Shown piece by piece: positions 7,206 to 14,098 of a DNA stretch of 18,322 nucleotides; position 1 is the stretch's first letter; the number at the start of each line of letters is the position of its first letter. The position numbers and the translations under genes were made by a program. A model generated the notes under the pieces. That model was not told the DNA's origin. It saw nothing but the letters and a program-made list of their open reading frames with translations, and did no database searches. This DNA comes from Lachnoclostridium sp. UBA6558 (GTDB lineage Bacteria > Bacillota > Clostridia > Lachnospirales > Lachnospiraceae). The DNA is taken from positions 81,031 through 99,352 of the forward strand of contig DJJW01000007.1 in NCBI GenBank assembly GCA_002434335.1, written 5' to 3'.

Positions 7206-8427
7206 TACGTTTTTCATAGGAAGCTGTAAATTTCTTTTTATAAACAAAAGGAAGAACAGACAGCTGCCGGAGATTATAGACTGCCCGATGCAACCAGGCC
7301 AAGGGAAGCAGCAAGGGGTACTTTCTTACATATCGGTATTGATAATGTAATTTATCGGGACTGGGAAAGAAAAATCGCAGAAGATGAACCAATTTATCTG
7401 CATTATGCCCTGCTGGTTTACTTTGGGTTATATCAGAAGCCACGGTAGCGGCGCTATTCTTCATATACAATAAGATGTGTCTGGAGGCCTCCCGTTCCTT
7501 TGTTCTCTTACCGTAAACACCGGAATTAAGGATATCTTCAATTAAGAGCTGGTGATATATGGTACTGTCAGATGAATTCTCCTTCAGAATAAAAGCCGGA
7601 ACAGGAAGCTTAAAAAGCTGGTGGCATACCTGAAATATCGTTGAGGCGAATTTTTCCCAGCCATACTCTCTCATTTCTGCCAGGATATCTTCCCAGGCAA
7701 AATCATTTAGATGAGCGTTCAGGAACAAAGTAAGGTCACATATCTGTCTGATGCCAATACCGCTAAGCATAATATGGTGAATGGTGTGAAAGAGTAAATG
7801 AAGTATCTGATCTTCTACTGAAAGAACCAGAACCGGTACTTCGCCTACATAATCATAATGAGCATTGTTCCAGACAGTATCACTAAAATGTTTCTTATTT
7901 TCCGAGGCTTCATTGAGTGTCAGGATTTCATGGAGTTCTATTTCGGGATAGACGGTATGTAAATATGCAATATGTCTTTCGCTGACTTTTTCTCTGCGAT
8001 AACCCAGGGAAGTAAGCACCTTATGTGCCTTTTGCAGATCGGCTGAATGAACCAGTACATCAGCATCTCCCATGGTGCGAAGCTCAGGGTGCGGGTAGTA
8101 TTCTCTGATTATAAGTCCTTTAAGTGCAATAATGGGAATACTGGCTTCCATAAAGGCAGTAAATACCTTTTCCATCTGTTCTATGTGCAGTATCTGAAGA
8201 GCGGCTTCTCTTAGAACTTCACATTTATAAGTTTCAAGAAAAGAAGCATAAGGCCGAAGCTCTTTGGGAAGTTCCTCAAGGAGTGGATAGATTAATGTGT
8301 GAACCTGATGTGCTTTGGCTTCTTCGTATAAAGCATCCCAGTTCGTTTGATCAGGAACAGCATCAGGATGTTTACCGTATATAGCAGACGATAATAATTG
8401 AATTAAGACAGCACTGTGTTCCAACAT
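7174..8427 (-). CDS. Nucleotidyltransferase-family protein (NTP_transf_5-like)
   Basis: A 417-residue protein, the only gene on the minus strand. Near residues 100-125 it has IPIIALKGLIIREYYPHPEL followed by RTMGDADVLV, the KG...GDxD motif of uncharacterised nucleotidyltransferases of the NTP_transf_5 family. D121 and D123 are the likely metal ligands. A helical second half follows, with HLLFHTIHHI and a basic C-terminus. Members occur beside HPr-kinase-like genes in lasso-peptide clusters and in polysaccharide loci, where they may transfer a nucleotide or act on a phosphorylated product. I place the start at 8427 because GGGAGGG lies nine bases before it; an ATG 18 bases further upstream would put that site inside the coding region. 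A minus-strand promoter is visible upstream. It converges on the ABC gene with a 32-base overlap. Confidence 0.8.
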   Translation of the reverse strand: MLEHSAVLIQLLSSAIYGKHPDAVPDQTNWDALYEEAKAHQVHTLIYPLLEELPKELRPYASFLETYKCEVLREAALQILHIEQMEKVFTAFMEASIPIIALKGLIIREYYPHPELRTMGDADVLVHSADLQKAHKVLTSLGYRREKVSERHIAYLHTVYPEIELHEILTLNEASENKKHFSDTVWNNAHYDYVGEVPVLVLSVEDQILHLLFHTIHHIMLSGIGIRQICDLTLFLNAHLNDFAWEDILAEMREYGWEKFASTIFQVCHQLFKLPVPAFILKENSSDSTIYHQLLIEDILNSGVYGKRTKEREASRHILLYMKNSAATVASDITQSKPAGHNADKLVHLLRFFFPSPDKLHYQYRYVRKYPLLLPLAWLHRAVYNLRQLSVLPFVYKKKFTASYEKRIKLLQWLQLR

Positions 8428-8472
8428 AAATTTAAGCCCTCCCATGTATTGGTGATGTTAAATATTTACAAA

Positions 8473-8502
8473 ATTATAACATATTTTAAACCGACGGGAC
8501 AA
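8473..8502 (-). promoter_or_regulatory. Promoter of the nucleotidyltransferase-family gene
   Basis: Read on the minus strand, TTGTCC (8502-8497) is followed after 18 bases by a perfect TATAAT (8478-8473). This lies about 45 bases before the chosen ATG at 8427. It would give the gene its own transcript, separate from the + strand cluster. Confidence 0.6.
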
Positions 8503-8602
8503 CCAATTAAAGCAGACAAAAAAAGTCTAAATCCTACAGGATTAGAGAATTGCAGAAACGAAATCAATTTGAGAGACTGTTTTAACGGAAGAATTGAAGG
8601 AA

Positions 8603-8693
8603 GAGTGAAGAAAATATACCAATGGAAGGATGCCACGGAAGGATTCTTTCACTCTATATAAAAGTGGCAGTGTCGCAGGTATGCCTGTGATAT
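8603..8693 (+). ncRNA. Candidate structured leader RNA, copy B (before the LytR-CpsA-Psr gene)
   Basis: This is the same fold as copy A. P1: GAGTGAA plus GAA (8603-8612) pairs with TTC and TTCACTC (8644-8654), with one bulged T. P2: TGCCAC (8631-8636) pairs with GTGGCA (8664-8669) as a pseudoknot. P3: GTGTCGCAGG (8670-8679) pairs with CCTGTGATAT (8684-8693) with a TATG loop and three G·U pairs. Loop bases before P2 (GGAAGGATGCCAC against GAAAGGCTGCCAC in copy A) are conserved. A strong GGGGG ribosome site and the ATG at 8709 follow. Function unknown; regulatory by position. Confidence 0.65.
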
Positions 8694-8708
8694 CAGGGGG
8701 TGCAATAT

Positions 8709-9824
8709 ATGGAAGATATAGAGCAAAGGAGTAACAGGAAATGGAAGAAGGGGCTGCTGTTAATATTGTTTGTCATAGGGTTGCTGGTGCTAAGTGTGTA
8801 TCTTCTCGTACACAGTTATATCAGTAAAATAAATAACAGCGGTTCTCTGAAGGCGGATACACAGGCAGCAGAAAGCCAGGCTATGGATTTATCGGAGGAT
8901 ATTGACAACACTGAACCTGACTCACCTGCAAGTGATATAGAAAATGCAGAAAATGAAATACGAAAGAATATGGAGGCTAACAGTACTACCGTCTTATCAG
9001 ATAAAAATGTATTTAACATCTTACTGATAGGAACAGATGCCAGGGCAAAAGGTGAAAATTCCAGATCAGATGCAATGATACTGGTGTCAATTAATAAAAA
9101 GAAGAAAACCATTACAGCTACCTCTCTGTTAAGAGATATCTACCTTCAAATACCTGGGAAGAATAATAACAGGTTAAACGCAGCCTGTGCCTTTGGAGGC
9201 CCCCAGCTGTTAATGGATACCATAGAGCAGAACTTTAAAGTAGCAGTAGATCGTTATGCCTCAGTGGATTTTTATGTCTTTATGGATATAGTAGACGCTG
9301 TCGGGGGGGTAACGATAAACGTGACCGAAGAGGAAATACCCATTATCAATGATTACATAGCGGAGTTAAATCGATTGCAGGGAGAAGAGAATGATGTAGA
9401 TTACCTGACAAGTCCCGGTAAACTGAAGCTAAACGGCAAGCAGGCCTTAGGTTATGCCAGAAACCGTTATATAGGCACGGATTTTGAGAGAACTGCCAGG
9501 CAGAGAAGGGTATTGGAGCAGGCCTTTAATAAAGTAAAAAAGTTGAATTTATTAGAATTGAATAAGTTACTGAATAAACTGCTTCCGGAGATAACCACGG
9601 ATCTATCGGAGGGGGATATTTTCTCCTTGATACTTTCTCTTCCGAAGTACGCCGGTTATGAGCTGAATCAATGGAGTATACCGGTAGATAATTCCTATCA
9701 ATTCATGCGTATACGGGGGATGGAGGTTATAACACTTGATTTTAACCGTAACATCGAAGCGTTAAGAGCAAAAATCTACGATGATACAGTTCCTGTAACA
9801 CAAGCCTATGCACCGAAAGAATAG
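8709..9824 (+). CDS. LytR-CpsA-Psr (LCP) family cell-wall glycopolymer ligase
   Basis: A 371-residue LCP protein. One membrane helix lies near residues 13-33, then a low-complexity acidic linker of about 65 residues, then the LCP domain: FNILLIGTDARA, SRSDAMILVSI, SLLRDIYLQIPG, RLNAACAFGG and GYARNRYIGTDFERTARQRR. The arginine and aspartate positions in these motifs bind the pyrophosphate of a polyprenyl-linked substrate in characterised members. LCP enzymes attach teichoic acids, capsule or other glycopolymers to peptidoglycan outside the membrane. This fits the CpsB- and Wzz-type genes about 6 kb upstream. I chose ATG 8709, eight bases after a GGGGG ribosome site; GTG 8700 would overlap that site. 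The leader carries the candidate RNA element shared with the ABC exporter. Confidence 0.92.
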   Translation: MEDIEQRSNRKWKKGLLLILFVIGLLVLSVYLLVHSYISKINNSGSLKADTQAAESQAMDLSEDIDNTEPDSPASDIENAENEIRKNMEANSTTVLSDKNVFNILLIGTDARAKGENSRSDAMILVSINKKKKTITATSLLRDIYLQIPGKNNNRLNAACAFGGPQLLMDTIEQNFKVAVDRYASVDFYVFMDIVDAVGGVTINVTEEEIPIINDYIAELNRLQGEENDVDYLTSPGKLKLNGKQALGYARNRYIGTDFERTARQRRVLEQAFNKVKKLNLLELNKLLNKLLPEITTDLSEGDIFSLILSLPKYAGYELNQWSIPVDNSYQFMRIRGMEVITLDFNRNIEALRAKIYDDTVPVTQAYAPKE

Positions 9825-9849
9825 GGCAGATTCATGTGATAAATGTGCT

Positions 9850-9909
9850 GCTCTGCTGTAAGAGCGGTTGTTCTGCTGTGAAAGCGGCTGTTCTATCGTA
9901 AGAACAGGC
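9850..9909 (+). repeat. Three 20-base tandem repeats with dyad symmetry
   Basis: Three imperfect 20-base units follow each other between the LCP and second VanZ-like genes: 9850-9869, 9870-9889 and 9890-9909. Each starts GYTCT and has a small inverted pair around a six-base centre, for example CTCT-GCTGTA-AGAG and GTTCT-ATCGTA-AGAAC. They lie directly before a TTGACA box at 9913-9918, so they could be protein-binding sites or a decaying terminator-like array. No function is assigned. Confidence 0.6.
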
Positions 9910-9912
9910 AGC

Positions 9913-9941
9913 TTGACATAGAATGAGTTATGTTATACCAT
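9913..9941 (+). promoter_or_regulatory. Possible promoter of the second VanZ-like gene
   Basis: TTGACA at 9913-9918 is a perfect -35 box. With the usual 17-base spacing the -10 would be TACCAT (9936-9941), which is weak; a CATAAT three bases later would be badly spaced. The promoter is plausible but not strong. It sits immediately after the tandem repeats. Confidence 0.4.
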
Positions 9942-9998
9942 AATTTTTAAATAAAAAGTGGCATCCTACCAAAAATGTAATAGAATAGTAGGAAGGAA

Positions 9999-10523
9999 AT
10001 GAAAAGGCATATAAGAATGAATAGTAATAAATTGTGGTTAACCTGGATACCGGCATTGTTAATAATGGTAATGATATTTATGTTTTCCATGGAAAACGGA
10101 AATCAATCCTCAGATCTGAGCGGTTCGTTAACGAAGTCCATGGTTGAAGCTGTAATTGATGCGATAGACCTGGAATTAACACAGGCAAAAGAAGAAAATA
10201 TTATAGAGCTTATACATACCCCCATAAGGAAGGTAGGACATCTGACGGAATACGCATTGCTTGGAATTGCAGTATCCTTCCCCTTATTGCTGAAACATGG
10301 GTTAAAAGGAAAGCGCCGTTTTATTACAGGACTGTTAATATGTACACTCTATGCAGCTACTGACGAATTACATCAGTTATTTGTTCCCGGAAGATCCGGT
10401 ATGGTTACTGATGTGCTGATTGATGCCGTAGGAGCAGGGCTTGGAATTCTGCTGTTTCAGGGAATACACTGCCTGATATCATTAAAAAAATCACATAAAA
10501 TTCCTATTGACAAAGTTGTATAA
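9999..10523 (+). CDS. VanZ-like membrane protein (second, distinct)
   Basis: A 174-residue VanZ-family protein of a different subtype from the one at 924-1544. It has an N-terminal helix (about residues 13-31) ending in FSMENGNQSS, a soluble stretch of about 50 residues, then the family core IRKVGHLTEYALLGI, a helix, TDELHQLFVPGRSG, and DVLIDAVGAGLGILL. The charged DELHQ and RxG positions are conserved in the family. Its role in clostridia is not established; an envelope function is expected. ATG 9999 has a clear ribosome site (AGGAAGGAA ending at 9997). A promoter for the following riboswitch overlaps its last codons. Confidence 0.85.
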   Translation: MKRHIRMNSNKLWLTWIPALLIMVMIFMFSMENGNQSSDLSGSLTKSMVEAVIDAIDLELTQAKEENIIELIHTPIRKVGHLTEYALLGIAVSFPLLLKHGLKGKRRFITGLLICTLYAATDELHQLFVPGRSGMVTDVLIDAVGAGLGILLFQGIHCLISLKKSHKIPIDKVV

Positions 10524-10535
10524 TAGGACTATTAT
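10507..10535 (+). promoter_or_regulatory. Promoter of the FMN riboswitch-ribU transcript
   Basis: TTGACA (10507-10512) and TATTAT (10530-10535) are separated by 17 bases. The -35 overlaps the last codons of the upstream VanZ-like gene, and the riboswitch begins about 25 bases after the -10, which fits a start site just before the aptamer. Confidence 0.75.
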
Positions 10536-10558
10536 AAAGACACAAAAAAATAAGGAAA

Positions 10559-10682
10559 TTCTTCGGGGCAGGGTTAAATTCCCGACCGGCGGTAAAGTCC
10601 GCGACCTGATATACGGTTTCATCGATATCAGTTGATTTGGTGCAATTCCAAAACCGACAGTAAAGTCTGGATGTGAGAAGAA
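10559..10682 (+). promoter_or_regulatory. FMN riboswitch (RFN element)
   Basis: The conserved RFN blocks are all present: TTCGGGGCAGGG, then AATTCCCGACCGGCGGTAAA, GTCCGCGACC, TTTGGTGCAATTCC, AAAACCGACAGTAAAG and TCTGGATGTGAGAAG. The closing stem P1 is TTCTTC (10559-10564) with GAAGAA (10677-10682). FMN binding in this class promotes the downstream terminator, so the riboflavin transporter gene should be off when FMN is abundant. One small deviation is GGTTAAATT where GGTGAAATT is usual. Confidence 0.96.
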
Positions 10683-10719
10683 GCTGATTGCAGAATATGC
10701 ATGATTCTATGTATTTAGT

Positions 10720-10753
10720 GGCCCCGAATATTTATATTCGGGGCCTTATTTTT
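10720..10753 (+). terminator. Riboswitch-controlled intrinsic terminator
   Basis: GGCCCCGAATAT (10720-10731) and ATATTCGGGGCC (10734-10745) form a perfect 12-base-pair stem, followed by TTATTTTT. It lies 37 bases after the aptamer and 125 bases before ribU, the normal place for the expression platform. Confidence 0.93.
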
Positions 10754-10878
10754 CTGCTTACGAAGTTATGGCTCTAAATACTGAGCCAATTACTTCCTTG
10801 GAGAGAGTGTGAATAAACGAAGAAATAGTTATTCTGCACCGAACACCAGGAATTTCCTTTCCAAAAGGAGAGATTAAT

Positions 10879-11499
10879 ATGAAAATGTCGGAGAACAAAA
10901 TGATGAGAGGAACCTATCAAAGAAAGAATATGTTTACTACCAAAGCAATGGTAACAGTAAGTTTATTATCTGCACTGTCCTATGTGCTGATGCTTTTGGA
11001 TTCTCCTCCCTTTATCGGATTTTTAAGACTGGAATTTAGTGATATACCCGCGTTGCTCGGTGCTTTCTGGTTTGGACCTGCAGCAGGTGTGGTAATAGAG
11101 CTAATAAAGAACCTTATAAAAGCCATAACTGCATCAAAGACTATGGGTATAGGGGAGCTGGCTAACTTTATTGTCAGTGTAGCTTATGTAGTACCTGCCG
11201 GGCTTCTGTTCCATAAACTGAAAGGTAAATATAAATCATTTTTAGTGTTCGGAGCAGCTACCATAGTAATGACTGTTGTTGGTTTTCTTATGAACTATTT
11301 CGTTACTGTACCCATGTATGCCAGAATGTATGGCGGAATAGAAAATATCGTTGCAGCAGCAACTATGATACCCGGAATCAAGGATATGTTTACATTAATA
11401 CTTCTTGGTATTACACCCTTTAATCTGGTAAAAGGAATCTTTCTCGGAATAGTTGGTCAACTTACTTATGAAATGTTAAAGAAGAGAATACAGTTCTAA
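10879..11499 (+). CDS. ribU: Riboflavin ECF transporter substrate-binding subunit RibU
   Basis: A 206-residue integral membrane protein matching RibU, the S component that captures riboflavin for an energy-coupling-factor transporter. Recognisable parts: KAMVTVSLLSALSYVLMLLD, the segment FIGFLRLEFSDIPALLGAFW that is diagnostic for RibU, GVVIELIKNLIKAIT, and ELANFIVSVAYVVPAGL. About six hydrophobic segments are visible. It needs the shared EcfA1/A2/T module, which is not in this window. Length is typical. The start ATG has AAGGAGAG at 10864-10871. Control by the FMN riboswitch directly upstream independently supports the assignment. Confidence 0.95.
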   Translation: MKMSENKMMRGTYQRKNMFTTKAMVTVSLLSALSYVLMLLDSPPFIGFLRLEFSDIPALLGAFWFGPAAGVVIELIKNLIKAITASKTMGIGELANFIVSVAYVVPAGLLFHKLKGKYKSFLVFGAATIVMTVVGFLMNYFVTVPMYARMYGGIENIVAAATMIPGIKDMFTLILLGITPFNLVKGIFLGIVGQLTYEMLKKRIQF

Positions 11500-11597
11500 A
11501 AAACGAAGTTCTTTTGTTGTTGTCTGACGTTATGAAAAGCTCTGTATCATGACGTTTAAGGCACCAAACCTTGATAGATCACATAAAATGATGTAAT

Positions 11598-11654
11598 TGC
11601 CGGTTTTGTATGCATAGCCTGAATCTTTCAGAGTGTTTACAGACCGGCATTTTT
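11598..11654 (+). terminator. Probable terminator after ribU
   Basis: TGCCGGT (11598-11604) pairs with ACCGGCA (11643-11649), directly followed by a TTTTT run (11650-11654). Inside the loop GTA/TAC and a small CTGAA-TCT-TTCAG hairpin add structure. The loop is long for a terminator, so efficiency is uncertain, but the position about 100 bases after ribU fits. Confidence 0.6.
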
Positions 11655-12089
11655 ACTACATTATAAAATAAATGAGCTCATTATGATATGGCTTTGTGAA
11701 AACTTTCATATTTACAGAAATAATGTTTAGTATATAGATACTATATGATTATATTGGAAATAGGCCTGTAATCATAGAATTACTAGAACGGAAGCATAGT
11801 AATTACCTGAGATTAATAATTTAATGTTGTAAACCCAGGTAATCAGCAGTACAATAAAAACATTGACTCATACTTGCAAATGATTATATGATAATAGCAA
11901 ACCATGTATAATTTAGATAACAAATAGATTAAGGGCAGGCTTTAAGAAGGGCACTGCAATCTAAAGAAAGCATTTGAGTATTAAGTAAAACAGGGTGTGT
12001 AACTGTAATCATTAATATGAAAGAAAAAGTTACAGGTATTCAACCGGAATAAAATAACCGCAGAAAAATATAAGGGACTGTGAGAATTT
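11655..12089. other. Noncoding gap before tsaE with inverted repeats
   Basis: No gene is supported here. There is an 8-base inverted repeat, ATTACCTG (11802-11809) with CAGGTAAT (11836-11843), just before the tsaE promoter. After the promoter lie TAGATT/AATCTA around 11927-11971 with an inner GGCAG/CTGC pair, and TGTAACT (11998-12004) with AGTTACA (12028-12034). The transcript would thus have a structured leader of roughly 190 bases. No known riboswitch or T-box pattern was recognised. Confidence 0.5.
11863..11892 (+). promoter_or_regulatory. Promoter of the tsaE-tsaB-rimI operon
   Basis: TTGACT (11863-11868) and TATGAT (11887-11892) are 18 bases apart, with one mismatch from consensus in each box. 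It is the best promoter in the gap and implies a leader of about 190 bases before tsaE. Confidence 0.6.
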
Positions 12090-12518
12090 ATGATAATAGA
12101 GACATATAACAGAGATGAAACCTACAGCCTGGGCAAAAGACTGGGTGAAGAAGCAGGAAAAGGAGAGGTTTACTGTTTATCCGGTGATCTGGGAACCGGA
12201 AAAACAGTTTTTACACAGGGTTTTGCAAGAGGTCTTGGAATCCTGGAACCGGTTAACAGCCCAACCTTTACTATTGTTTCCGAATACGAAGAAGGCAGAC
12301 TGCCACTTTATCACTTTGACGTATATCGTATAGAAGATATTGAAGAAATGGAAGAGATAGGTTACGAGGATTACTTCTATGGAGAGGGTGTGTGTCTGGT
12401 GGAGTGGGCAGAGCTGATTAAGGAACTGGTTCCTGATAATCCAGTCAGAATTACTATAGAAAAGGATTCGGACAAAGGATTTGATTATCGTAGAATTACC
12501 GTAGAAAACAGAAGGTAA
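12090..12518 (+). CDS. tsaE: tRNA threonylcarbamoyladenosine biosynthesis ATPase TsaE
   Basis: A 142-residue P-loop ATPase. It has the Walker A motif GDLGTGKT (residues 32-39), NSPTFTIVSEYEEG with the conserved switch threonine, LYHFDVYRIE, and LVEWAEL near residue 110, all typical of TsaE (YdiB/YjeE). TsaE acts with TsaB and TsaD to make the t6A37 modification on tRNAs that read ANN codons; ATP hydrolysis is thought to reset the complex. Length is normal. The ribosome site before ATG 12090 is weak (GTGAG). tsaB and rimI follow, the usual clostridial order, but tsaD is separated from them by about 2.3 kb. Confidence 0.95.
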   Translation: MIIETYNRDETYSLGKRLGEEAGKGEVYCLSGDLGTGKTVFTQGFARGLGILEPVNSPTFTIVSEYEEGRLPLYHFDVYRIEDIEEMEEIGYEDYFYGEGVCLVEWAELIKELVPDNPVRITIEKDSDKGFDYRRITVENRR

Positions 12519-12577
12519 GACATCTTTTCAATAATCTGATTAGTAGGTGTGCCAAGAGCACACAGATGGGAGCTGAA

Positions 12578-13285
12578 ATGAAAATATTAGCCTTAGACAG
12601 TTCCGGACTTGTTGCTTCCGTAGCGGTAGTTACAGAAGAAAAAGTTCTTGGAGAATTTACAGTAAATAATAAAAAGACACATTCACAGACCTTACTGCCT
12701 ATGGTGGATGAAGTGATAAAGATAGTAGATATGGAGTTAGAGGAGCTTGATGCCATTGCCGTTGCAGGGGGGCCTGGCTCCTTTACCGGACTTCGAATCG
12801 GTGCCTCCACCGCCAAAGGGCTGGCTCTTGTATTAGATATACCAATTATCAATGTACCTACGGTGGATGCGCTGGCATATAATTTTTTTGGAACAGATAA
12901 GCTTATCTGCCCTATGATGGATGCCAGGAGAAACCAGGTATATACAGGTCTTTATCAATGGAAAGCCGGAAATTTTACAGTGCTTCGTCCTCAATTTGCT
13001 GCCGAAGTGGATGAACTGGCAGCTATATTAAATGAGTATGATAATGAAATACTGTTTCTGGGAGACGGGGTAGAAGCGCAGTTGTCAAAGTTTGCTTCCT
13101 TGTTGAAGTCACCTTATACAGTAGCACCGATCCATCTCTCAAGGCAAAGAGCAGCAGCACTGGGTGGTTTAAGCGTAGAGTATTATAAAGCCGGACGTAT
13201 TGAGAATGCAGACAGTTTTGAGCCTGAGTATTTAAGAATGTCTCAGGCAGAAAGAGAGAGAGCAGAAAAACAAGAAGGGGTGTAG
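12578..13285 (+). CDS. tsaB: tRNA threonylcarbamoyladenosine biosynthesis protein TsaB
   Basis: A 235-residue protein of the ASKHA fold family, the catalytically inactive partner that dimerises with TsaD in the t6A synthase. Signature parts: MKILALDSSGLVASVAV at the N-terminus, TVNNKKTHSQTLLPMVDEV, AVAGGPGSFTGLRIGASTAK, and CPMMDARRNQVYTGLY. The C-terminus ends in a charged tail. I place the start at ATG 12578, five bases after GGGAG; the in-frame ATG 12566 overlaps that site. The gene sits 59 bases after tsaE and three bases before rimI. Confidence 0.95.
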   Translation: MKILALDSSGLVASVAVVTEEKVLGEFTVNNKKTHSQTLLPMVDEVIKIVDMELEELDAIAVAGGPGSFTGLRIGASTAKGLALVLDIPIINVPTVDALAYNFFGTDKLICPMMDARRNQVYTGLYQWKAGNFTVLRPQFAAEVDELAAILNEYDNEILFLGDGVEAQLSKFASLLKSPYTVAPIHLSRQRAAALGGLSVEYYKAGRIENADSFEPEYLRMSQAERERAEKQEGV

Positions 13286-13288
13286 TCT

Positions 13289-13717
13289 ATGCTGATTCGT
13301 CATATGCAGGAAGAAGATATGGACCAGGTCTATACGATAGAAAGCAATTCTTTTTCAAGACCCTGGAGCAGAGCTTCTTTTCTTCAGTCACTTCGTAATC
13401 CCAGTAATCTTTACCTGGTAGTGGAAGAAGAAGGAAGAATACTCGGCTATTGCGGCTTATGGGGAATTGTTGGTGAGGGAGAGATAACCAATGTCGCCGT
13501 TGACTCCGGGTATAGGAACCAGGGGGTAGGGGAAGCCATGCTGCGGGAACTGCTCAGGCAGGCAAGAGAGGCAGGGATAGAAGCCTTTACACTGGAAGTG
13601 AGGCTCAGTAATATATCAGCTATTCACCTCTATCACAAGTTAGGCTTTCGGGATACTGCAATCAGGAAAAACTATTATGACGCACCGGTAGAGGATGCAC
13701 TTATAATGTGGTTGTAA
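13289..13717 (+). CDS. rimI: Ribosomal protein N-acetyltransferase RimI-like (GNAT)
   Basis: A 142-residue GNAT acetyltransferase. It shows the N-terminal IRHMQEEDMDQVYTIE, the beta-4 strand ITNVAVDSGYRNQGVGEAML with the acetyl-CoA-binding QGVGEA loop, LEVRLSNISAIHLYHKLGF, and RKNYYDAPVEDALIM, the RimI pattern. In Escherichia coli RimI acetylates the N-terminus of ribosomal protein S18; in clostridia the substrate is inferred. It starts three bases after tsaB, and the ribosome site AGAAGGGG is in the end of tsaB, so the two are translated together. Confidence 0.93.
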   Translation: MLIRHMQEEDMDQVYTIESNSFSRPWSRASFLQSLRNPSNLYLVVEEEGRILGYCGLWGIVGEGEITNVAVDSGYRNQGVGEAMLRELLRQAREAGIEAFTLEVRLSNISAIHLYHKLGFRDTAIRKNYYDAPVEDALIMWL

Positions 13718-13791
13718 TTCCCACTGTAAATTTTCTGGATTTCACGTTATAATAATAACAAGAAGGCGGACAAGTCGGCGGGAGGAATGAC

Positions 13792-14037
13792 ATGGATAAG
13801 GTAAGGAAAGCACCGATAATCAGACATGACATGTTTTGTAATGTTTGTGGAAAGAAAATAGCGGTAGAAAAAGGTATAATGAAAGAAGATGTCTTTGAAG
13901 CTGCAAAAGAGTGGGGATACTTTTCCAAGTACGATTTGGAACTTCACAAATTCAATATGTGTGAAGATTGTTATGACAAATTCATTTCATCCTTTAAGAT
14001 ACCGATACAAAAGATTCATAAGAAAGAAGCACTATAA
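13792..14037 (+). CDS. Small conserved-looking protein with two CxxC pairs
   Basis: An 81-residue protein with four cysteines in two pairs, CNVC (C16, C19) and CEDC (C57, C60), spaced as in a zinc ribbon or treble-clef-like fold. No membrane helix or signal peptide is visible, and the C-terminus is basic (KIHKKEAL). The start is well supported by GGGAGGAA directly upstream. It lies 74 bases after rimI and just before a strong terminator, so it is probably the last gene of the tsaE operon. A TATAAT at 13748-13753 lacks a good -35. I do not recognise a named family; a metal-binding role is inferred from the cysteines only. Confidence 0.75.
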   Translation: MDKVRKAPIIRHDMFCNVCGKKIAVEKGIMKEDVFEAAKEWGYFSKYDLELHKFNMCEDCYDKFISSFKIPIQKIHKKEAL

Positions 14038-14045
14038 AGAGAGGG

Positions 14046-14098
14046 ACAGACATACCAGGGGTCAGGCATAGCCGAGCTGGTTGTCTGTTTCTTTTTTT
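14046..14098 (+). terminator. Strong intrinsic terminator of the tsaE operon
   Basis: ACAGACA plus ACCAG (14046-14058, one bulged T) pairs with CTGGT plus TGTCTGT (14077-14088), a 12-base-pair stem. The loop contains a small GGC-ATA-GCC hairpin. TTCTTTTTTT follows directly. It ends the upstream operon. Confidence 0.88.

Noticed and set aside
8416..8661. 81-residue + strand open frame between the nucleotidyltransferase and LCP genes
   Set aside because: It has no ribosome site or family likeness, overlaps the start of the opposite gene, and runs through the conserved RNA element, which explains the sequence better.
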